Shown here piece after piece: positions 59,040 to 64,000 of a stretch of DNA of 64,000 bases; the first letter of the stretch is position 1, and each line of letters starts with the position of its first letter. This DNA comes from UBA3839 sp963627995. GTDB taxonomy: Bacteria > Bacteroidota > Bacteroidia > Bacteroidales > Bacteroidaceae. The DNA is taken from assembly GCA_963627995.1 (NCBI GenBank), contig CAVGCV010000001.1:198290-262289 (forward strand). Direction: 5' to 3'. The notes under the pieces are model-generated. The model was given only the letters and a program-made list of their open reading frames with translations. It did no database searches and had not been told where the DNA came from. Both the position numbers and the translations under genes were made by a program.

Positions 59040-59105
59040 CGCCGCCCCGGAAGAAACGCCGGCCACACAAGTAACCAAGCCATGAAACAGGGGGTTTGGA
59101 GGCCG

Positions 59106-59136
59106 TTTGTTACAAAGATGGTGTTTTTTTGTTACA
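59106..59136 (-). promoter_or_regulatory. Candidate operator: two TTTGTTACA half-sites 22 bp apart
   Basis: TTTGTTACA occurs at 59106-59114 and at 59128-59136, about two helical turns apart, roughly 70-100 bp upstream of the GH30 -7 box. Direct repeats with this spacing suit AraC-type activators such as the neighbouring regulator. Confidence 0.45.
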
Positions 59137-59154
59137 TACTTGGCGTTTTTTCCG

Positions 59155-61899
59155 TCACGTGGCGGATGCCTTGGAACTCGCGTATTCCGAGGGGAGCATG
59201 CCGAACTTCTGCCGGAAGCACTTGGAGAAATAGCCCGCCGAGGAGAACCCCACCCGCTCCGCCACCTCTGCGATGGGCATCTTGGGGCCGTTGAGGAGGA
59301 GCTGGGCGGCCTTCTTGAGACGGATGTCGCGGATGAACTCCGACGGCGTCAGCCCCGTCTGCCCCTGAATCTTGCGGTACAGGTTCATGCGGCTCATGTG
59401 CAGTTCGTCGGCAAACCGCTCGACGCTGAACCCCGTGTCGGCAAGGTGGCGCTCCACCGACGAGATGGCCTGGCGCAGGAACTGCTCGTCGAGCCGGGCC
59501 TTGTTGGTGTCGCCGGGCTGCAGGTCGATTTCGCTCAGCGACAACTCCTTGCGCTTCCTCTGCAGCGTCTCGAGCCAGTGGATGCGGCGGTTCAGGAGCC
59601 ACAGGCCCACGGCCGCGCCCACGGCCGCGCCCACGTAGAGCAGCCGCGCCCACCACGTCTCGTACCAATACGGCGGACGCTCTATCTCCAGGCACTGCCA
59701 TTCCGCGCCCCAGCAGCCGTCGGGGTCGGTGGCCTTCGCCTCCAGCCGGAAGCGCCCCTTGGGAAGGGCGGCTATCGTGAAGGCGTTGACACCCTGCGGA
59801 AGATACACCCATCCGCTGTCCTGCCCCCTCAGCCGGTAGGCGTAGGATATCTCGCCGGCATGGGGGACGTCCAGGGTCGACAGCCTGACGGTGAGCGCCT
59901 GCTGGCCCCTTGGCAGCCGGAACGCCTGCTGGCCCTGCCCGATGAGAACCGTGGAGTCGCCCATGACCACGGAGGTGACGACGGGCTTTGCCCCCTGCCC
60001 CGTGCTGTGGTTGAGCGCCTCCGAGGAGCTGACGGCACAGAACGCCCCAGCGCCGTTCAGCAGCATGCCGCCCGGCGCCGGCTCCAGGCTGTAGAAGTAG
60101 CTCACGTTGATGAAGGGGTTGGTGTTGCGGAAAATACGGAACGCATGGTTCTGCGGATTGTGCTCCACCGCGTACTGGTCCGCCAGTATCCACACGTGCC
60201 CCATGCGGTCCGTCTTGACGTCCTTCACCATGTCGCCGTTGGCAAGGCTCATCCACGCGTCCTTCTCCAGGCGGCCTCCGCCCTCGGGCAGCACGTAGAC
60301 ACTGCCCTGCACGGTGGCGGCTATCAGGGTCGTGCCGTTGAGCATGGCGAGCGCGGTGAAGTCCTCGCCGCCGCCGTCCATGCGGCGCGGCGACCCCTTC
60401 CCCTCCAGCCTCCACAGGCCTTTCCCCTCCACGATGGCATAGACGGCGCCGCCGTCCGCAACCGCGATGCCGACGACCGTCCCCGCCGTCCTGCCCACCC
60501 GCTCCATCTTCCCGCTGATGGTGGCGTAGCAGTACACCGCCCCGTCGGCGCCCAGCCACAGGCGGCCGTCGCCCTTGTCGTAGAGGCAGGTGATGCTCTC
60601 TTCGGCCGACGCCACCGGCCTCTCCCGCACACCGCCGTCCGCCGTGGCCGACAGCCAGAAGAGCCGCTTGTCCGCCACGGCCCAGATGCCGCCCCCCTCC
60701 TTCCGCGGGGCGATGCAGCGCTTGAAGTCGTGCGTCAGGACGGGCGTTATCCGCTCCGCCGACGGGTCGTAGCAGGTCAGCCCGGTGCGCCCCTGCCAAA
60801 TCCAGAAGCCGCCCCCGTCGGGCACCACGCGGTCGGCCAGCAGCGGAAACCCCGTCAGCGCGCTCATGGGCGCCACGGTGTGGCTCCTTATCTGCCGGTT
60901 GTCCGTCGAGACGATGAACGTGTGCGGCGTGAACCCCGCCACATAGAGGTTGCCGTTGCGGTCCTCGGCCATGTGGTCGAGGATTTTGTTGCCCTGCGGG
61001 ACGAACGCGTCCGTGGACACGGGCACCAGCGTCCTCCCGCCGACGGCGTAGGCGTAGAGGTTGTCCATCGTCGTGGCCCAGAGCAGGCCCTGGCGGCTGT
61101 CGACGTGGATGTCGATGACCTGCTGCTTCCCCGCGGCCCCGTGCGTGGCGGGCTGGAGCGTCAGCCGGTTGGCCCCCGGCTCGTAGTAGCCGATGCCCCG
61201 CCCCCACGTGCTCACCCAGTAGCAGCCGGGCTCGCCGGCCTTGACGATGCCCACCGGCCAGGTGTCCAGCGGCCAGGGCTGGCGGCGGAAGCGGCAGCGG
61301 CCCGACAGGAAGTCCCGCCGCTCGAGGGCCATCAGCCCGCCGCCCCAGAGGGTCGCCCAAAGGCGGTCGCCGTCGTCGTAGAACTGGCTGACGGGACGGC
61401 CCGGGCGGCAGCGCGACAGCATCCGCCCCCCGGCGTCGCAGCAGGCCACCTCCGCGTTCGCGCTCACCCACAGGCGTCCCTCCCTGTCGGAATGGAGCGC
61501 GTCGATGGGGCTGCCCGCCAGCTCCTCCACCGGCTGCGAGAGCGTGTAGGCGGACTTGTCCATGCAGTAGAGCCCGCGGCGCGTGCCGAACCATATCCTG
61601 TTGCGCGGGGCTTCCGCGATGCAGGTCACCTCGTTGCTGTTGATGCGCCCGCGCGCGCGGGCGTCGTTCCGCCACACGTCCACCTGGTAGCCGTTGTCGC
61701 GGCAGAGGCCTCCGCCGTTGGTACCGTACCACATGAAGCCCTCGCTGTCCTGCAGCACGCAGTGGACGCTGGCCACGGGGAGCTGCGCCTGCGTGGGCAG
61801 CTTCCGCACCACGTACTGCTGGGCCCGCAGCACGCCGCCCGCGCCGAGCAGGAGGGCCGCAAGCAAGGCGGCACGCCGCGTGACTGTTGTCGTCGTCAT
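59155..61899 (-). CDS. Beta-propeller/AraC one-chain regulator lacking kinase and receiver domains
   Basis: A 914-residue membrane regulator. The signal peptide (cut near LRA-QQ) is followed by repeated reg-propeller strands (VLQDSEGFMWYGTNGGGLCR; AEAPRNRIWFGTRRGLYCMD; DKGDGRLWLGADGAVY) to about residue 640. A Y_Y_Y-type domain follows (ISYAYRLRGQDSGWVYLPQG), then one membrane helix (about 751-772). The cytoplasmic end is only a linker and an AraC HTH (FSVERFADELHMSRMNLYRKI; IAEVAERVGFSSAGYFSKCFRQKFG). Hybrid two-component regulators of Bacteroidota have histidine kinase and receiver domains between helix and HTH, and here they are absent. It probably senses a glycan and activates the GH30 genes. 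Confidence 0.88.
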   Translation of the reverse strand: MTTTTVTRRAALLAALLLGAGGVLRAQQYVVRKLPTQAQLPVASVHCVLQDSEGFMWYGTNGGGLCRDNGYQVDVWRNDARARGRINSNEVTCIAEAPRNRIWFGTRRGLYCMDKSAYTLSQPVEELAGSPIDALHSDREGRLWVSANAEVACCDAGGRMLSRCRPGRPVSQFYDDGDRLWATLWGGGLMALERRDFLSGRCRFRRQPWPLDTWPVGIVKAGEPGCYWVSTWGRGIGYYEPGANRLTLQPATHGAAGKQQVIDIHVDSRQGLLWATTMDNLYAYAVGGRTLVPVSTDAFVPQGNKILDHMAEDRNGNLYVAGFTPHTFIVSTDNRQIRSHTVAPMSALTGFPLLADRVVPDGGGFWIWQGRTGLTCYDPSAERITPVLTHDFKRCIAPRKEGGGIWAVADKRLFWLSATADGGVRERPVASAEESITCLYDKGDGRLWLGADGAVYCYATISGKMERVGRTAGTVVGIAVADGGAVYAIVEGKGLWRLEGKGSPRRMDGGGEDFTALAMLNGTTLIAATVQGSVYVLPEGGGRLEKDAWMSLANGDMVKDVKTDRMGHVWILADQYAVEHNPQNHAFRIFRNTNPFINVSYFYSLEPAPGGMLLNGAGAFCAVSSSEALNHSTGQGAKPVVTSVVMGDSTVLIGQGQQAFRLPRGQQALTVRLSTLDVPHAGEISYAYRLRGQDSGWVYLPQGVNAFTIAALPKGRFRLEAKATDPDGCWGAEWQCLEIERPPYWYETWWARLLYVGAAVGAAVGLWLLNRRIHWLETLQRKRKELSLSEIDLQPGDTNKARLDEQFLRQAISSVERHLADTGFSVERFADELHMSRMNLYRKIQGQTGLTPSEFIRDIRLKKAAQLLLNGPKMPIAEVAERVGFSSAGYFSKCFRQKFGMLPSEYASSKASAT

Positions 61900-61960
61900 A
61901 GGGGAAAAAGTGGTTTTGCCACGCAATGTACGCGTTTCTGCGCAGAACGGCAAATTTGCG

Positions 61961-61989
61961 CCGCCGAAAAAAACACTGCGGAAAAACAC
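61961..61989. repeat. Inverted-repeat element, fragment (copy 8)
   Basis: CCGCCGAAAAAAACACTGCG, then GAAAAACAC: only the outer arm of the repeat family remains, in the divergent gap between the regulator and the fucosyltransferase-like gene. Confidence 0.55.
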
Positions 61990-62024
61990 GGGTGCCTGTT
62001 TCCGCTGCTTTTCGGAAAATCCGC

Positions 62025-62032
62025 TATCTTTG
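62025..62032 (+). promoter_or_regulatory. -7 box for the fucosyltransferase-like gene
   Basis: TATCTTTG, a full match to TAnnTTTG, 36 nt before the ATG at 62069. Confidence 0.7.
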
Positions 62033-62068
62033 CCCACACACACGGAAAAACCAACCCAAAAAAAGAAT

Positions 62069-62917
62069 ATGGAACAGACGCTCATCACACTGACTCCGCT
62101 CGGAGGACTTGCCAACCGCATGAGGGCCATCCTCGCCGCATGGACGCTGGCACAACGCACGGACGCCGCGCTGCGCGTGGTGTGGCTGCGCGACATCGGG
62201 CTCAACTGCCGCTTCGACGGACTGTTCCGCCCGCTCCCCCGCGGCATCGAGCTGACGGAGGGGACGGACCGCGACTGGATGCGCTACGGCGTGCCGCGCA
62301 AGCGGAACGCCTTCCTGCCCAAGCTCTACCAGTCGAGCCACTTCGGGCGCACGCTGTTCGACAAGCGGCTGGAGAAGTTCACCGACCGCCCCGAGCGGCT
62401 GGAGCAGCTGGTGCGCGGGCGCACCGTGCTGATAGCCTCGGGACTGGGCTTCTACCCGGCCGACGACGCGCTGATGGGCCGCTTCTTCGTGCCGACGGAG
62501 GAACTGCGGCAGGCCGTCGGGGAGCGGTGCCGCCCGTTCGGGCGCACCGTGGGGCTGCACATCCGGCGGACGGACAACCGCGTGGCCACGGACGGCAGCC
62601 CGCTGCCGCTCTTCATTGCCGCCATGCGGCGGGAGCTGGAGGCCGACGCCAGCACCACGTTCTACGTGGCCTCGGACAGCGAGAGGACCAAGGCGGAGCT
62701 GCGCCGCGAGTTTCCCGGACGCGTCCTCTGCTCCGACCGCCGCGCCGACCGCAGCACGGCGGAGGGCATGAAGGAGGCCGTGGTGGAGCTGTTCGCGCTC
62801 ACGCGCACCGCGCGCTTCTACGGCTCGTACCACAGCAGCTTCTCCGACATCGCCCTCGTCCTGCACCCCCGGGGCGGCGAGATTCTGCGCAGCGGCGGCG
62901 TGAGCGACCCGTCCTGA
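62069..62917 (+). CDS. Fucosyltransferase-like glycosyltransferase
   Basis: A 282-residue cytoplasmic GT-B-like protein. LGGLANRMRAILAAWTLA near the start and TVGLHIRRTDN (residues about 168-178) correspond to the GGLGNxM opening and the HxRRxD donor-binding motif of alpha-1,2/alpha-1,6 fucosyltransferases and NodZ-like enzymes. FYVASDSERTKAEL and FYGSYHSSFSDIAL complete the C-terminal half. The acceptor is unknown; surface glycan fucosylation is a reasonable guess. It has its own promoter and terminator. Confidence 0.75.
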   Translation: MEQTLITLTPLGGLANRMRAILAAWTLAQRTDAALRVVWLRDIGLNCRFDGLFRPLPRGIELTEGTDRDWMRYGVPRKRNAFLPKLYQSSHFGRTLFDKRLEKFTDRPERLEQLVRGRTVLIASGLGFYPADDALMGRFFVPTEELRQAVGERCRPFGRTVGLHIRRTDNRVATDGSPLPLFIAAMRRELEADASTTFYVASDSERTKAELRREFPGRVLCSDRRADRSTAEGMKEAVVELFALTRTARFYGSYHSSFSDIALVLHPRGGEILRSGGVSDPS

Positions 62918-62980
62918 GACGCTGGCAGCGCCCCGCCCCTCCGCGCGGAGGGCGTCGCCGCCCCGCTGGAAAGACCGCCG

Positions 62981-63020
62981 CACGGGGGATGTGCCGTCCT
63001 GGCGCATCCCCCGTGCTTTT
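62981..63020. terminator. Hairpin after the fucosyltransferase-like gene
   Basis: CACGGGGGATGTGCC (62981-62995) pairs with GGCGCATCCCCCGTG (63001-63015), followed by CTTTTCC. The stem core matches that of 18582-18612. Confidence 0.8.
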
Positions 63021-63147
63021 CCGTTGCCGCTTCCCGCTTTTCCCCCCGCCCCGCCGCCCGGCGGGCGGCGGGGCGGGGGGCAGCCGGACGGCAGGACAAG
63101 CAGGCGGCTTCGCCGCAATAGGTAAATGGATTAAATGGATAAATAGG

Positions 63148-64000
63148 TCAGAAAGCAAGGACAGGACGCACGTCGCTAACGGAGCTGGACTTATTGCTCC
63201 TGTAGCTGTCCACGTGGCTACCGTAGTACAACCTCCAGTCCCGTGCGTCGGCGACCGAATACTCCGAAGACGACCAAAGCCCGACATAGCTTCCGAAATC
63301 ATCCTTGTCGCCTGCGGCAATTTTCCGCATCCAGGTGTTTAAAGCAGCGGGCACATCGCCCTGGCCCCACCATATGAAATCACCCCCATCGGACGAGGCT
63401 TGCTGCGCTGCGTCCGCCAGGGCCGGACAACCGCCCAGGTTCCGAAGGATGTCCCACAGCTGGCCGGAAGAAGGAAGATACCAGCCGGTCGTGGCCGCGG
63501 GAACCGGGCAGGCCGCGTTGTAGCCGTCGGCTGCCTTGAACGCAATATAACCATAACCGTTGAAGCCGCCGCGGCTGGCACGGATGTGCTCGCAATTGCC
63601 GTAGCCGCTGATGTCGTTGTAGCTGTCGGCCTTCGTTACGCATTTCGCCAGGCCTTCGTCCCTGAAGTCTAACCCCCACCATTGGTCCGTCGCGGCGTTC
63701 CTCACGGACATGACAAGGCCGTGGACATTGCCGCCCAGCTTCTCTTTCTCCTTTGCGCCGATACGGCCCGGATCGGTCTGGAAAACGATGCCGGCGACAT
63801 TGGCCGCCTGCACGACCGAGGCGTCGGCCTCTTTCGGCAGCAGACGGCCGTCGGCAAGGAAGAAGTCGCCCACCTGCAAATCGTGTATCCTTATGTCCGT
63901 CGCTGCTCCGTCAACGCGGTAGGTCTTGTAGCTGCCGGCAGCGACGCCCGACGGCGTCACGGCGAACTCCCGGCTGCCGCCGTCGTAGCTGCCCTCTATG
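63148..64000 (-). CDS. Fimbrillin/Lcl-C-domain-like surface protein, C-terminal part (partial)
   Basis: The frame is open to the window edge; 283 residues are visible. DLQVGDFFLADGRLLPK, AGIVFQTDPGRIG, WYLPSSGQLWDILRNLGG and GLWSSSEYSVADARDWRL...VRPVLAF are the pieces found at the C-terminus of many Bacteroidales fimbrillin-family or DUF1566-type surface proteins. The N-terminal export signal and any fimbrillin domain lie outside the window. The extracellular role and ligand are unknown. Short tandem repeats TAAATGGAT (63123-63140) follow the stop codon. Confidence 0.7.
   Translation of the reverse strand, partial: IEGSYDGGSREFAVTPSGVAAGSYKTYRVDGAATDIRIHDLQVGDFFLADGRLLPKEADASVVQAANVAGIVFQTDPGRIGAKEKEKLGGNVHGLVMSVRNAATDQWWGLDFRDEGLAKCVTKADSYNDISGYGNCEHIRASRGGFNGYGYIAFKAADGYNAACPVPAATTGWYLPSSGQLWDILRNLGGCPALADAAQQASSDGGDFIWWGQGDVPAALNTWMRKIAAGDKDDFGSYVGLWSSSEYSVADARDWRLYYGSHVDSYRSNKSSSVSDVRPVLAF

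Overview
The window looks like a high-G+C member of the Bacteroidales (phylum Bacteroidota), probably Prevotellaceae-like. The evidence is: recurrent -7 boxes of the form TAnnTTTG in front of genes (for example 1396-1403, 11301-11308, 14331-14338, 62025-62032); type IX secretion proteins (PorZ-like at 41052-43355, PorT-like at 50668-51405); secreted proteins ending in the short G-x-R...GxYxV...GxK tails typical of this group; DUF4254, DUF4294, DUF4491 and DUF2723 proteins; a three-gene cytochrome b558-type succinate dehydrogenase/fumarate reductase; and an AraC-type regulator with an extracellular beta-propeller sensor. No tRNA, rRNA or CRISPR array was seen. Many long open frames lie antisense to real genes only because of the high G+C, and they are left out.

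Layout. 1-5.4 kb: end of recX, a Dus tRNA dihydrouridine synthase, three FKBP prolyl isomerases in a row, an Lrp/AsnC regulator, a small DUF4491 membrane protein and a divergent thioesterase. 5.9-11.0 kb: DUF2723/TMEM260-like membrane protein, polysaccharide deacetylase and epoxyqueuosine reductase. 11.1-15.4 kb: a restriction-modification locus of lower G+C, with a Sau3AI-family endonuclease and a C5-cytosine methyltransferase, flanked by a 26-bp direct repeat, then a Dam-type adenine methyltransferase and the apparent 15-codon stump of a DpnII/MboI-type endonuclease. 15.4-22.3 kb: purple-acid-phosphatase-like enzyme, GH27 galactosidase with a carbohydrate-binding domain, a secreted beta-structure protein and an LTA-synthase-like sulfatase. 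22.3-30 kb (minus strand): LpxL-type acyltransferase, GT9 heptosyltransferase and DUF4254 protein; then purL with two chromate-transporter halves. 30.5-43.4 kb (plus): M28 peptidase, DUF4294 protein, a 1276-residue secreted multidomain protein, leuS, a YitT-RdgB fusion and porZ. 43.9-51.4 kb (minus): sdhCAB; a GT2-radC-DUF59-lpxH operon; porT. 51.4-54.4 kb: a disturbed lower-G+C stretch with an integrase stump, direct and inverted repeats and an acyltransferase. 54.5-62 kb (minus): two GH30 glycosidases under a propeller/AraC regulator that has no kinase. 62-64 kb: a fucosyltransferase-like enzyme and the end of a fimbrillin-like surface protein.

Running through all of this is a family of about 115-125-bp, AT-cored, double inverted-repeat elements. 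There are seven full copies and one fragment, all intergenic, with arms based on AAAAACACTGCGGAG and CTCCGCGGACGAAA. They lie in divergent, convergent and tandem gaps alike, so they are not simply terminators. I regard this family, and the layered GATC restriction-modification locus inserted beside one copy, as the most interesting content.

How the genes fit together: envelope biogenesis dominates (LpxH, LpxL, GT9, GT2, sulfatase, fucosyltransferase, T9SS parts and their probable cargo), alongside glycan use (GH27, GH30 pair plus regulator) and core housekeeping (leuS, purL, sdh, radC, queG, dus).
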